Source of the DNA: Faecalimonas sp.
Lineage (GTDB): Bacteria; Bacillota_A; Clostridia; Lachnospirales; Lachnospiraceae
DNA: 16,360 nucleotides
Direction: 5' to 3'
NCBI GenBank assembly: GCA_026169575.1
Contig: JAPFCT010000231.1
Span: 1 to 16,360 of the forward strand
The translations under genes were made by a program, and so were the position numbers. The notes beneath the pieces are model-generated. The model was not told the DNA's origin and ran no database searches. It was given only the letters and a program-made list of their open reading frames with translations. Shown here one piece after another: positions 5,625 through 14,544 of the stretch; positions within the stretch are counted from its first letter, which is position 1; each line of letters opens with the position of its first letter.

Positions 5625-8600
5625 ATGAGTATACTGTTTGAACTGGAGAGGATGGAGCGGCTTGCCCAGGATATCGAAAAACTGAGATGTCCGCTCAGTA
5701 TTCCGATCCGGGATTATAAGATGCATGAGGGAAAATTAAAAGATGGAGAAAAGTGCAGTACAGAGGACTGGCAGGATTATCGGATTGATACACCATGGAA
5801 TACATTGGATTCTCACCGCTGGCTTCGCACGACCGTCACGATTCCGGAAGAAATGAATGGAAAGCATGTAGAAATGCAGCTGATTTCGGGAAGAGAGGGA
5901 CAGTGGGATGCAACGAATCCACAGATGCTTTTCTATATCGATCAGCAGCTGATTCAGGGGGTGGATGTCAATCACAGAGAGGTGACTCTTTCAACAAGTG
6001 CAAAATCAGGAACCACATATGAGATTGCCATGCTGATCTACAGCGGTTCAGTCCCGGGAGATTTGATATTCAGAAGCAATCTGATCGTGATCGATGATGC
6101 AGTGCAGAAGTTTTATTATGATTTTTCCATTCCGGTACAAAGTGCGAGACTTTTGAAAAACAGCGATGTTGAAAACAGCAGAAGAATCTTACAGAAGCTG
6201 AATGCGGCTGCAAATGCGATCGATTTAAGAAAACCATATAGTGATACATTCTATCATTCTTTGGCAGAAGCCGATGAACTTTTAGTCAAAGAATTTTACA
6301 CAACGGTAGATCAGGATGCCCCTCTTGTGAGTGCGATCGGACATACCCATATTGATATCGCATGGCTGTGGACCGTGGAGCAGACAAGGGAAAAAGTGCT
6401 TAGAAGTTTCTCAACGGTATTAAGGCTGATGGAACAATATCCGGATTATAAGTTTATGTCAAGCCAGCCGATTTTATATCAGTTTGTCAAAGAGCAAGAA
6501 CCAGAGATGTATGAGAAAATTAAGCAGAGGATCAGGGAAGGCCGGTGGGAGGCAGACGGAGCCATGTGGCTGGAAGCAGACTGTAATCTGACCGGGGGAG
6601 AATCGCTTGTAAGGCAGATTATAAAAGGAGAAAGATTTTTCCGGGAAGAATTTGGAATTTCCAGCAAGTCCCTATGGCTTCCGGATGTATTTGGATATTC
6701 GGCAGCACTGCCGCAGATTTTGAAACGTTCCGGGATTCCGTATTTTATGACGACAAAGATTGCATGGAACCAGTACAATCAGCTTCCGAATGACACGTTT
6801 ATGTGGAAGGGAATCGATGGAAGTGAAGTGTTCGTCTTTATGCCGACGGCATGTGATTTTGACAGAACGCTTGGGTTGAACGTATCCTTTACTGATACAA
6901 GAAATACAACAACTTATACGGGGATCATCAATCCGAATATGGCGCTTGGTACGTTCAAGCGTTTCCAGAACCGTGATCTGACGGAAAATACAATCATGTT
7001 GTTTGGATTTGGAGACGGAGGCGGCGGACCGACAAAGGAAATGCTGGAAAATGCAGAAAGACTTCGCTATGGAATGCCGGGTATCCCGAGGATCGAGCAG
7101 GAATTTGAAACAGAATTCTTTGACCGGACTTACGACACGATTGCAAAACTTCCGGATATGCCAAAGTGGAATGGAGAATTGTATTTTGAATATCACAGAG
7201 GAACCCTGACCTCGATGGGAAAAAACAAAAGGTATAACAGAAAAAATGAAATTCTTTATACACAGTTAGAAACACTGGCTTCGATGTTAAAAGAAAAAGG
7301 TGTGGAGTATCCAGAAAAAGTCATTGAGCGGGGATGGGAGATTCTGTTGTTGAATCAGTTCCATGACATCATTCCGGGAAGCTGTATTGAAGAAGTTTAT
7401 GTACAGACAGATAAGGAATATGAGGAAATCTTCGCCAGAGGGAAAGAAACGTTACATCAGCTTGCAGAAAAAGGTGCAAGAGCTATTTGCACAGACGATC
7501 ATGCAATCATTGTGTATAACACACAAGGGTATGTGCGAAATGACATCATAGAAGTGGAAGGACTTGAAAAAGCAGCAGTTGCGAAGATTATGGATGAGGA
7601 AAGAAATTCACTTCCAATGCAGAGAACTTCCGAAGGGAAAATTGTATTTTATGCGGAAGATATTCCAAAGCATGGATATAAAGTATTCTATTATGCAGAA
7701 GGAAACGAGGAAACACAAGAGGCAGAATGGGATGGTCATTTTGAAAACAGATTTTACCATGTGACATTCAATGAGGCGCTGGAGATTGTTTCCCTTATAG
7801 AAAAAGAGACTGGAAAAGAATTTATACAAGAAGGAAAAAAGGGAAATGAACTTGTGACTTATGAAGACCGTCCGATGAACTGGGACAACTGGGATATTGA
7901 TGTGTTTTATAAGAAAAAACCATATTTTGCAGATAAAATTTCTGAAGTTCGTATTATAGAAGACGGAAAAGTAAGAAAAACATTGGAGATTGTAAAACAA
8001 TTTGCAGATTCAGTAGTCACACAGCACATACATCTTTATCATGATATTCCAAGAATTGACTTTGAAACGCATGCAGACTGGAAAGAACACAATGTGTTGT
8101 TAAGAGTGAACTTTCCGGTAGATGTAAATACGACAAAAGCAACGTATGAGATTCAGTTTGGAAATGTGGAACGGGAAACAACGAATAATCATAGCTGGGA
8201 TACTGCGAAGTTTGAAGCATGTGGTCACAAGTGGGCAGATCTGTCAGAAGATAATAACGGAATCAGTCTGTTAAATGACTGCAAGTATGGATATGGAATT
8301 AAAGATGGCAACTTATCGCTGACTTTGATCAAAGCAGGCACTTATCCAAATGAGCATGCGGATATTGGAACACATGACTTTACATACTCGATTTATCCGC
8401 ATGCCGGAAGATGGCAGGATGCAGAGACAATCGAAATGGCATACAACCTGAATGTTCCGCCGGTTGTCGTTTTGCAGGATAAGAATGCAGGAGAGGAAAC
8501 CGTAAAAGAATTTGTGGCATGCGATGCAGAAAACTGCTTTATCGAAGTGATCAAGGAGGCAGAAGATAAAAACGGTACGATTGTCCGTATGTATGAAAAT

Positions 8601-8762
8601 AAAAACAGACATACGAAGACAAGGATGATCCTTCCAGATTTTGTAACACAGATGTATGAGTGTAACCTTCTTGAAAAAAATGAAAGAGAAATTGAAGTGA
8701 ATGCACACGCAGCAGAAGTGATTCTGAAGCCATATGAGATCAAAACATACAGAATCGTATAG
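5625..8762 (+). CDS. GH38 alpha-mannosidase (cytoplasmic, AMS1/MAN2C1-like layout)
   Basis: A 1045-residue retaining alpha-mannosidase of glycoside hydrolase family 38, a zinc enzyme that removes alpha-linked mannose. The catalytic domain starts near residue 233. The zinc ligands and nucleophile are all present: H242 and D244 in GHTHIDIAW, D354 (nucleophile) in LPDVFGYS, and H580 in QFHDIIPGS. MWLEADCNLTGGESLVRQ (about 314-331) is a further family signature. Residues 1-230 resemble the N-terminal domain of the long AMS1/MAN2C1 type, which trims free oligomannosides in the cytosol. The rest is the usual beta-rich C-terminal half. No signal peptide is seen, so the substrate must be imported. 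RBS AAGGAGGAG precedes the ATG by a few bases. It is the first enzyme after the regulator and is followed by an M42 peptidase and an importer. Linkage specificity cannot be read from sequence. Confidence 0.96.
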   Translation: MSILFELERMERLAQDIEKLRCPLSIPIRDYKMHEGKLKDGEKCSTEDWQDYRIDTPWNTLDSHRWLRTTVTIPEEMNGKHVEMQLISGREGQWDATNPQMLFYIDQQLIQGVDVNHREVTLSTSAKSGTTYEIAMLIYSGSVPGDLIFRSNLIVIDDAVQKFYYDFSIPVQSARLLKNSDVENSRRILQKLNAAANAIDLRKPYSDTFYHSLAEADELLVKEFYTTVDQDAPLVSAIGHTHIDIAWLWTVEQTREKVLRSFSTVLRLMEQYPDYKFMSSQPILYQFVKEQEPEMYEKIKQRIREGRWEADGAMWLEADCNLTGGESLVRQIIKGERFFREEFGISSKSLWLPDVFGYSAALPQILKRSGIPYFMTTKIAWNQYNQLPNDTFMWKGIDGSEVFVFMPTACDFDRTLGLNVSFTDTRNTTTYTGIINPNMALGTFKRFQNRDLTENTIMLFGFGDGGGGPTKEMLENAERLRYGMPGIPRIEQEFETEFFDRTYDTIAKLPDMPKWNGELYFEYHRGTLTSMGKNKRYNRKNEILYTQLETLASMLKEKGVEYPEKVIERGWEILLLNQFHDIIPGSCIEEVYVQTDKEYEEIFARGKETLHQLAEKGARAICTDDHAIIVYNTQGYVRNDIIEVEGLEKAAVAKIMDEERNSLPMQRTSEGKIVFYAEDIPKHGYKVFYYAEGNEETQEAEWDGHFENRFYHVTFNEALEIVSLIEKETGKEFIQEGKKGNELVTYEDRPMNWDNWDIDVFYKKKPYFADKISEVRIIEDGKVRKTLEIVKQFADSVVTQHIHLYHDIPRIDFETHADWKEHNVLLRVNFPVDVNTTKATYEIQFGNVERETTNNHSWDTAKFEACGHKWADLSEDNNGISLLNDCKYGYGIKDGNLSLTLIKAGTYPNEHADIGTHDFTYSIYPHAGRWQDAETIEMAYNLNVPPVVVLQDKNAGEETVKEFVACDAENCFIEVIKEAEDKNGTIVRMYENKNRHTKTRMILPDFVTQMYECNLLEKNEREIEVNAHAAEVILKPYEIKTYRIV

Positions 8763-8789
8763 GTGCTTATCAGGCAGGAGGGAAAAAAT

Positions 8790-9806
8790 ATGTTAAAAAA
8801 GTTAGTGGAACTCTGGGGCGTCAGCGGATATGAAAAACAAGTTTCTGACTATATTGCAGAACAAGTCCGAGCATATGCAGATGAGATTACAAGAGATGCA
8901 ATCGGGAATCTGATCGTTTTAAAAAGAGGAAACGGTGAAAACAAAAAGAAGATCATGGTTGCAGCGCATATGGATGAGATTGGTCTCTGCGTTGTGAAAA
9001 TCACACCGGAAGGATTTTTAAAAGTCAAAAAAGTCGGAGGTGTTTCGGCACACTGCTCTTTCATGAACCGGGTGGTCTTCCGAAATGGAATCGTGGGAAC
9101 GGTAGCCTCTTATGCAAAACCGGAAGAATTCAAAAGCGGAGAGATTGATAAACTCTACATTGATATCGGGGCAGGATCAAAAGAAGAGGCAGAAAAATAT
9201 GTAAGTGTCGGCGACTGCGCAATGTTTGAAGGGCCGTATCAGGAACTTGCAGGAAGAAATGTGATGGCAAAGGCATTTGACGACAGAAGCGCATGTTATA
9301 TCCAGATCGAAGCGTTAAAGGAGATGGATGTGCCATACCATGATGTCTATTTTGTATTTACCGTGCAGGAAGAAGTCGGACTTTTCGGAGCAACAACATC
9401 CTCCGAGAGAATCCGTCCGGATCTTGGAATTGCGGTCGATATTACGGGATCCTTTGATGTGCCGGGAGACGAGAACGGTAATGCAGTCTTAGGAAAGGGA
9501 GCTGCAATCTGTGTCAGCAATGCAAGTGTGGTATGCGATGAGGAAATGGTAGAACAGATGGTGCAGTGCGCGAAGGAGAAGCAGATTCCATATCAGTTTG
9601 ATGTACTGGCAAATGGAGGCACAGATGCCGGAGCAATCAACAAATCTTACCGGGGTGTGAAAGCAGTGGGAATTTCCGTGCCAACCAGATATGGACATTC
9701 GCCGAACAGCATCATTAACCTGGATGATGTGAAGGCATGTATTGAATTACTAAAAGCTTATGTGGAACGTCCACTTCGTATTATTACGGAAGAAGTGTTC
9801 AAATAA
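8790..9806 (+). CDS. M42-family metallo-aminopeptidase (FrvX/TET-like)
   Basis: A 338-residue cytoplasmic di-metal aminopeptidase of family M42 that removes N-terminal residues from short peptides, normally as a large tetrahedral assembly. The expected metal ligands are visible: H60 in AAHMDEIG, the Asp pair D164-D165 in AFDDRSA, E195 next to the catalytic base E194 in QEEVG, D217 in AVDIT, and H303 in RYGHSPNS. The start at 8790 was chosen because AGGAGGG lies seven bases upstream; the frame is open nine codons further but without an RBS. It sits 27 bases behind the mannosidase gene and just before the receptor lipoprotein of an Opp-type importer. That position suggests it digests the peptide part of the imported compound. 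Some family members were once called endoglucanases or are near sugar operons (FrvX), so a role outside peptide breakdown is possible. Confidence 0.93.
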   Translation: MLKKLVELWGVSGYEKQVSDYIAEQVRAYADEITRDAIGNLIVLKRGNGENKKKIMVAAHMDEIGLCVVKITPEGFLKVKKVGGVSAHCSFMNRVVFRNGIVGTVASYAKPEEFKSGEIDKLYIDIGAGSKEEAEKYVSVGDCAMFEGPYQELAGRNVMAKAFDDRSACYIQIEALKEMDVPYHDVYFVFTVQEEVGLFGATTSSERIRPDLGIAVDITGSFDVPGDENGNAVLGKGAAICVSNASVVCDEEMVEQMVQCAKEKQIPYQFDVLANGGTDAGAINKSYRGVKAVGISVPTRYGHSPNSIINLDDVKACIELLKAYVERPLRIITEEVFK

Positions 9807-9826
9807 AAAATCAGGAGGAAAAACAG

Positions 9827-11479
9827 ATGAAAGGGAAAAAAGTGAAAAAGCTGATTGCACTTGTTGCAGCAGTGACAGTGGCAGCCGGCAGTATGGCCGG
9901 ATGTTCGGGCAAAGAAAAGGAAACAAAAAAAGAAGAAAAAATTGCGAACATTGCAATGTCCTCAGAGCCGGACAATATTGACGGCAGCCGCGGGGACAGC
10001 AGTGCAAAAGGTGCGATCATTCTGGAAGTGCAGGAATCATTGCTGAGAATGGATGAGAATGGGGAGACACAGCCTGCAGGAGCAGAAAGCTGGGAAATCT
10101 CAGAGGATGGACTGGTGTACACATTCAAAATCCGTGACAACAAATATTCAGATGGAACAAAGGTACTTGCAGAAGACTATGCGAACTGTCTGATCCGTAC
10201 TTTAGACCCGGAAGTGGCAAGTACATATGCGGCAAACTACTATTTTATCAAAGGTGCAGAAGCATACAATACGGGGAAAGGTTCTGAAGAAGAAGTAGGA
10301 ATCAAAGCGCTGGATGAATCCACACTGGAAATCACATTAAATCAGCCGGTTCCATATTTCCTGAAAATGCTGACGTCGAATCAGTTTACTCCGATCCCGA
10401 AGAAACATACAGAGGGGGAGAAAAATGTAACTTATGGTGCAGATGCTGAAAACATGAGCTTTTCAGGTCCGTTTATGATCGAAGAATGGACAAGAGGAGA
10501 AGGATTTACATTAAAGAAAAATCCAGAATACTGGGATGCAGAGAGTGTCAAACTGGACGGAGTGAATTTCCTTCTCGTGCAGGAACAGAACACACAGCAG
10601 CAGATGTTTGAGCAGGGAAAACTGGATCTGATTGAAAATATTCCAGCAGAATATTATGACAAAGTAAAAGGGAAGATCGACAGCGGCGATATCAAATTAG
10701 TGGAATGGCCAAAACCAAGTATACTGTATCTGACCTTTAACAATCAGGATCCAGAGGGAATCTTTACAAATGCAAAAATCCGTCAGGCATTTTCACTTGC
10801 GATCGACAGAGAACTTTATTTTGAAAAAGTGGTAAAGAAAGATGCTGTGGCATACGGACTGATTCCGCCGGCTACAAGCATTGGAGATGCAAAATTCCGT
10901 GACAATCACGAAGAACCATTACTTGCCCTGAAGGATCAGGATCCGAAGAAACTTCTAGAGGAAGGGTTGAAAGAAATAGGACGAGAGGGTGAACAGATTG
11001 AGATTACTTATTTGCAGGGGGATGCAAATAATAATACAAAGGTTCGTTCTGAATTTTTCCAAAATCAGTGGGAAACAAAGTTGGGCGTGAAAGTAAAAAT
11101 AGATACAGCAGCAGATAATGCGACATTCAATAACATGGTCAACAAAGGAGAATATCAGGTTTGCAACACCGGATGGGGAGCAGACTACAATGATCCGATG
11201 ACATTTATGAAGATCTTTACATCCGATGACAGTAATAACAATCCGAAATATTCGAATCCAGAATACGATGAATTAGTGAATGCATGTATGTCTGAGACAG
11301 ATATGAAAGTACGTGAAGAAAAATTTGCAGAGGCAGAGAAGATTTTATTAGAAGATGCGGCAATCGCTCCGTTGAATTTTGGATTACAGAAAAATCTTGT
11401 CCAGAAGAGACTGGAAGGTGTTACATTCAGTGGACTTGGAGGACCGGACGTAGAGTTAAAGAAAGCTGATATCAAATAG
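9827..11479 (+). CDS. Solute-binding lipoprotein of Opp/Dpp-type ABC importer (SBP_bac_5)
   Basis: A 550-residue extracellular receptor anchored by lipid. The N terminus has a KKVKK basic stretch, a hydrophobic segment (about residues 9-22) and the lipobox M-A-G-C with the lipidated cysteine at C26, followed by a charged linker. The mature part carries the peptide/nickel-binding protein family pattern: EPDNIDGSRG near the start, LLRMDENGETQPAGAESWEI, YTFKIRDNKYSDGTKVLAEDY, and a C-terminal lobe with RQAFSLAIDRELY and NTGWGADYNDPMTF. RBS AGGAGG is well spaced. It precedes two permease and two ATPase genes and should define what the importer takes up. The family mostly binds oligopeptides, but some members bind oligosaccharides (for example, mannose-type sugars in Thermotoga). 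Given the flanking mannosidase and peptidase, either mannosylated peptides or manno-oligosaccharides are possible. Confidence 0.95.
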   Translation: MKGKKVKKLIALVAAVTVAAGSMAGCSGKEKETKKEEKIANIAMSSEPDNIDGSRGDSSAKGAIILEVQESLLRMDENGETQPAGAESWEISEDGLVYTFKIRDNKYSDGTKVLAEDYANCLIRTLDPEVASTYAANYYFIKGAEAYNTGKGSEEEVGIKALDESTLEITLNQPVPYFLKMLTSNQFTPIPKKHTEGEKNVTYGADAENMSFSGPFMIEEWTRGEGFTLKKNPEYWDAESVKLDGVNFLLVQEQNTQQQMFEQGKLDLIENIPAEYYDKVKGKIDSGDIKLVEWPKPSILYLTFNNQDPEGIFTNAKIRQAFSLAIDRELYFEKVVKKDAVAYGLIPPATSIGDAKFRDNHEEPLLALKDQDPKKLLEEGLKEIGREGEQIEITYLQGDANNNTKVRSEFFQNQWETKLGVKVKIDTAADNATFNNMVNKGEYQVCNTGWGADYNDPMTFMKIFTSDDSNNNPKYSNPEYDELVNACMSETDMKVREEKFAEAEKILLEDAAIAPLNFGLQKNLVQKRLEGVTFSGLGGPDVELKKADIK

Positions 11480-11561
11480 AAAGATATCCGATATAATTTC
11501 ACGGAACAGACGACCGGCGATTAAATTTAAAACAGCACACATTGAGTAAATTGCGTACAGA

Positions 11562-11592
11562 CGGGCAGGGGATAGTGATATCTTCCTGCCCG
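11562..11592 (+). promoter_or_regulatory. Intercistronic hairpin between receptor and permease genes
   Basis: CGGGCAGG (11562-11569) pairs perfectly with CCTGCCCG (11585-11592), and GATA (11571-11574) pairs with TATC (11579-11582) inside, with a GTGA loop. No T-run follows, so it is not a standard terminator. Its place 82 bases after the receptor stop codon and 21 bases before the permease start fits an RNA-stabilising or processing hairpin that raises receptor over permease levels. This is inference. Confidence 0.6.
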
Positions 11593-11613
11593 ATTAAGAA
11601 AGAAGGGAATGGA

Positions 11614-12564
11614 ATGGTAAAATTTATTGCAAAAAAGCTGCTCTATATGGTCTTCACAATCTGGATTATTATGACAGCGACATTTTTCCTCATGAATACA
11701 TTGCCGGGCGATCCGGTACAGTCAGGAACAAAAGTGCTTCCGGAAGCAGTGGCAAAGAATCTGGAGGCAAAATGGGGACTCGATAAACCGATTGGAGAAC
11801 GATATGTGATCTATTTGAAAAATTTTTTAAAAGGAGATTTTGGTGAATCTTATACAACAGTCGGGCTGACGGCAAATCAGGTGATTGAAGAACGTCTGCC
11901 GGCTTCGATCCAGCTTGGCCTTCAGGCGGTAGGTCTTGGACTGGTGCTTGGACTGGCACTGGGAATTGTAGCGGCATTCCACAGAAATTCCTGGATTGAT
12001 TTTATTGCGATTTTTGTCGCGATTGTCGGGGTATCGGTTCCAAGCTTTGTTTTTGCGGCGCTGTTACAGTTAAACTTCGGCGGCGGATTCTTTGAGATTA
12101 CCGGATGGGCGACCCCGTCAGAAGGACCGCTTGCATTGCTGAAAGTCACATTTTTACCGACACTGGCAGCTGCGATCGGAAGTATTGCGACGTATTCAAG
12201 ATTTATGCGTTCGTCGGTACTGGATGTGATGAATAACGATTATATTCTTACAGCAAAAGCAAAAGGTCTGTCAAAATGGGAGATTATTCGAAGACATGTT
12301 CTCAGAAACAGTCTGACACCGATCATTTCCATCGTAGCGCCGCAGCTTGCGGGAATCTTTACCGGATCCTTTGTAATTGAGCGTATTTTCTCGATTCCGG
12401 GATTGGGTCGTTACTATGTAGATAGTGTAAATGGACGGGATTATCCGATGATCATGGCGACAACGGTCTTCTTTTCTGTCATTTTCATCTTATCTATTGT
12501 ATTGATGGACATTCTCTATGCAATCGTGGATCCGAGAGTGCGAAAAGGTTTAGTGGAAAAGTAG
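11614..12564 (+). CDS. Opp/Dpp-type ABC importer permease, DppB/OppB-like
   Basis: A 316-residue inner-membrane subunit with about six membrane segments. The N terminus KFIAKKLLYMVFTIWIIMTATFFLMNTLPGDPV is the hallmark of the DppB/OppB half. The EAA-like coupling loop that touches the ATPases reads ILTAKAKGLSKWEIIRRHVL, and the C-terminal end FVIERIFSIPGLGRYYVDSV...RDYPMIM is typical of this branch. The start at 11614 was chosen because AGAAGGG lies seven bases upstream and the first membrane helix begins right after it. The frame is open for 24 codons further upstream, but that stretch runs through the intercistronic hairpin and is not protein-like. It pairs with the next gene to form the transmembrane channel. 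Confidence 0.95.
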   Translation: MVKFIAKKLLYMVFTIWIIMTATFFLMNTLPGDPVQSGTKVLPEAVAKNLEAKWGLDKPIGERYVIYLKNFLKGDFGESYTTVGLTANQVIEERLPASIQLGLQAVGLGLVLGLALGIVAAFHRNSWIDFIAIFVAIVGVSVPSFVFAALLQLNFGGGFFEITGWATPSEGPLALLKVTFLPTLAAAIGSIATYSRFMRSSVLDVMNNDYILTAKAKGLSKWEIIRRHVLRNSLTPIISIVAPQLAGIFTGSFVIERIFSIPGLGRYYVDSVNGRDYPMIMATTVFFSVIFILSIVLMDILYAIVDPRVRKGLVEK

Positions 12565-12576
12565 GAGGACGTACAG

Positions 12577-13497
12577 ATGGAGAAAGTAATAAGCCGTGAG
12601 CTATTTGAAAAAGTCGGAGTCGATACACAGAACTCTGAGACAGTCGTTCGCCCGAGCATGTCGTATTTTCAGGATGCATGGCGACGGTTAAAGAAAAATA
12701 AAGTGGCAATGATCAGTATGTTTTTTTTGATTTTCATTGCTTTGATGTGTATTTTTGCACCGATGATCTATCCGGTCGCATTTGATACGCAGGACTTGAT
12801 GAATACGAACCAGGGCCCGAGCATGGAGCATTTCTTTGGGTTAGATGACCTGGGAAGAGATATTTTTGCACGGATCTGGGTAGGTGGAAGAGTTTCCCTT
12901 ACGATTGCGATCGTTGGCGCTCTGATCACACTTGTCATAGGTGTTCTCTATGGAGGGATCAGCGGATATTTTGGTGGGATCGTGGATGATATTATGATGC
13001 GTATTGTCGAGATTCTCGTTGGTATCCCATATATGATCGTTGTAATTATTGTAAGCATGGTATTGGGGAAAGGAATTCATTCTCTTTTGATCGCCCTTTG
13101 TCTGACAAGCTGGACAGGGCTTGCAAGACTTGTACGCGGGCAGGTGATCTCATTAAAGAGCAGTGAATATATTCTGGCAGCGAAAGCACTGGGAACTTCT
13201 GATTTTAAGATTATCAGGAAACATCTTTTCCCGAATATGTTAAGTGTGATTATTATCAATACAACATTCTCGATTCCGGGATTCATTTTCTCGGAGGCAT
13301 TTTTAAGTTTTCTCGGTATGGGAATCCAGCCTCCAAACACAAGCTGGGGTGCAATGGCTGCACTGGGACAGCAGCAGATGATGTATTATCCACATGAGTT
13401 ATTATTCCCGGCAGCAGCAATTTCACTGACCATGCTGGCATTTAATCTTTTGGGAGATGGATTACGGGATGCTTTTGACCCGAAACTTCGTCAGTAG
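12577..13497 (+). CDS. Opp/Dpp-type ABC importer permease, DppC/OppC-like
   Basis: A 306-residue membrane subunit, partner of the upstream permease. It has the longer cytoplasmic N terminus of the DppC/OppC group (about 45 residues), then DAWRRLKKNKVAMISMFFLI leading into the first helix. FFGLDDLGRDIFARIWVGGRVSL is the family signature before the second helix. The coupling loop reads ILAAKALGTSDFKIIRKHLF, and the end shows AFLSFLGMGIQPPNTSWG and GDGLRDAFDPKLR. About six membrane segments. Only 12 bases separate it from the previous stop codon, with AGGAGG for its start. Function follows from the importer as a whole; it gives no independent substrate clue. Confidence 0.95.
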   Translation: MEKVISRELFEKVGVDTQNSETVVRPSMSYFQDAWRRLKKNKVAMISMFFLIFIALMCIFAPMIYPVAFDTQDLMNTNQGPSMEHFFGLDDLGRDIFARIWVGGRVSLTIAIVGALITLVIGVLYGGISGYFGGIVDDIMMRIVEILVGIPYMIVVIIVSMVLGKGIHSLLIALCLTSWTGLARLVRGQVISLKSSEYILAAKALGTSDFKIIRKHLFPNMLSVIIINTTFSIPGFIFSEAFLSFLGMGIQPPNTSWGAMAALGQQQMMYYPHELLFPAAAISLTMLAFNLLGDGLRDAFDPKLRQ

Positions 13498-13515
13498 CAG
13501 AAAGGAATAGATGAG

Positions 13516-14544
13516 ATGAGCAAATTATTACAAGTAGAAGATTTAAAAGTTTCTTTTCATACATATGCGGGAGAAGTACAGGCGGTCCGGGGAGTTTCCT
13601 TTGACATTGATGAAGGGGAAACTCTCGCGATCGTAGGAGAATCAGGAAGTGGGAAAACAGTTACCTCAAAAGCGGTTATGGGATTGATCGCCACCCCTCC
13701 GGGAGAGATTAAAAAAGAAAGCAGGATTCTGTATCAAGGTGAAAATATTTTAGGATATTCCGAAAAAGAATGGCAGGATTATCGTGGAAAAAAGGCGGGA
13801 ATGATTTTTCAGGATCCGATGACTTCGTTGAATCCGACTATGAAAGTCGGACGACAGATCGCAGAAGGGATTTTAAAACATGAAAAGATCAGTAAAAAAG
13901 AAGCGATGGAAAAGGCGGTTGAGCTGCTCCGCAAAGTAAATATCCCAAATCCGGAAGAACGTGCCAATCAGTATCCACATGAGTTTTCCGGAGGAATGAG
14001 ACAGAGAGTTGTGATCGCAATCGCACTTGCATGTAATCCGAAGCTGATGATCGCCGATGAGCCGACCACTGCGTTAGATGTAACGATTCAGGCACAGATC
14101 ATTAAACTGTTAAAGGAAATTCAGAAGGTCAATCAGTCTTCGATCATCATGATTACGCATGATCTTGGAGTGGTGGCAGGAATGGCAGATAAAATTGCGG
14201 TAATGTATGCAGGAAAAATCGTAGAAGAAGGGATGGTGGATGAAATCTTTTCTAATCCGCAGCATCCATATACCTATGCGCTTTTGAATGCAGTACCGAG
14301 ACTGGATATTGAGAATAAAGCAAAACTTCATGTCATACCCGGAACACCGCCAGATTTGATCGCACCTCCAAAGGGATGTGGATTTGCGACAAGATGTAAG
14401 CATTGTATGGAAATCTGCAGACAGATGCCGCCGGAAGACACAACCATTTCAGATACACATAAGACCATGTGCTGGCTGCACCATGAGATGTGTAAGGAGA
14501 AATATGGCTATCAAGATGTGAAGGAGGTTCTGGAAAATGAATAG
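13516..14544 (+). CDS. Opp/Dpp-type ABC importer ATPase, DppD/OppD-like
   Basis: A 342-residue ATPase on the cytoplasmic side of the importer. Motifs in order: Walker A GESGSGKT (41-48), Q-loop MIFQDPMTSLNPTM (about 96-109), signature FSGGMRQ (157-163), Walker B LMIADE followed by PTTALD (177-188), and switch H215 in MITHD. The C-terminal oligo_HPY extension contains NPQHPYTYALL and cysteines C288, C294, C297, C301 and C319. This spacing resembles DppD-type subunits reported to hold an iron-sulfur cluster; whether one is bound here is unknown. RBS GAAAGGA precedes the ATG. The end overlaps the start of the second ATPase gene by eight bases, consistent with coupled translation of the heterodimer. 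Confidence 0.95.
   Translation: MSKLLQVEDLKVSFHTYAGEVQAVRGVSFDIDEGETLAIVGESGSGKTVTSKAVMGLIATPPGEIKKESRILYQGENILGYSEKEWQDYRGKKAGMIFQDPMTSLNPTMKVGRQIAEGILKHEKISKKEAMEKAVELLRKVNIPNPEERANQYPHEFSGGMRQRVVIAIALACNPKLMIADEPTTALDVTIQAQIIKLLKEIQKVNQSSIIMITHDLGVVAGMADKIAVMYAGKIVEEGMVDEIFSNPQHPYTYALLNAVPRLDIENKAKLHVIPGTPPDLIAPPKGCGFATRCKHCMEICRQMPPEDTTISDTHKTMCWLHHEMCKEKYGYQDVKEVLENE

Noticed and set aside
8313..8743. Long minus-strand ORFs antisense to the mannosidase gene
   Set aside because: They overlap a clearly conserved GH38 gene, lack RBSs and show no recognisable motifs, so they are frame shadows.
11542..11613. Upstream extension of the first permease by 24 codons
   Set aside because: No RBS, non-membrane-like sequence, and it runs through the intercistronic hairpin; the ATG at 11614 has an RBS and leads straight into the first membrane helix.
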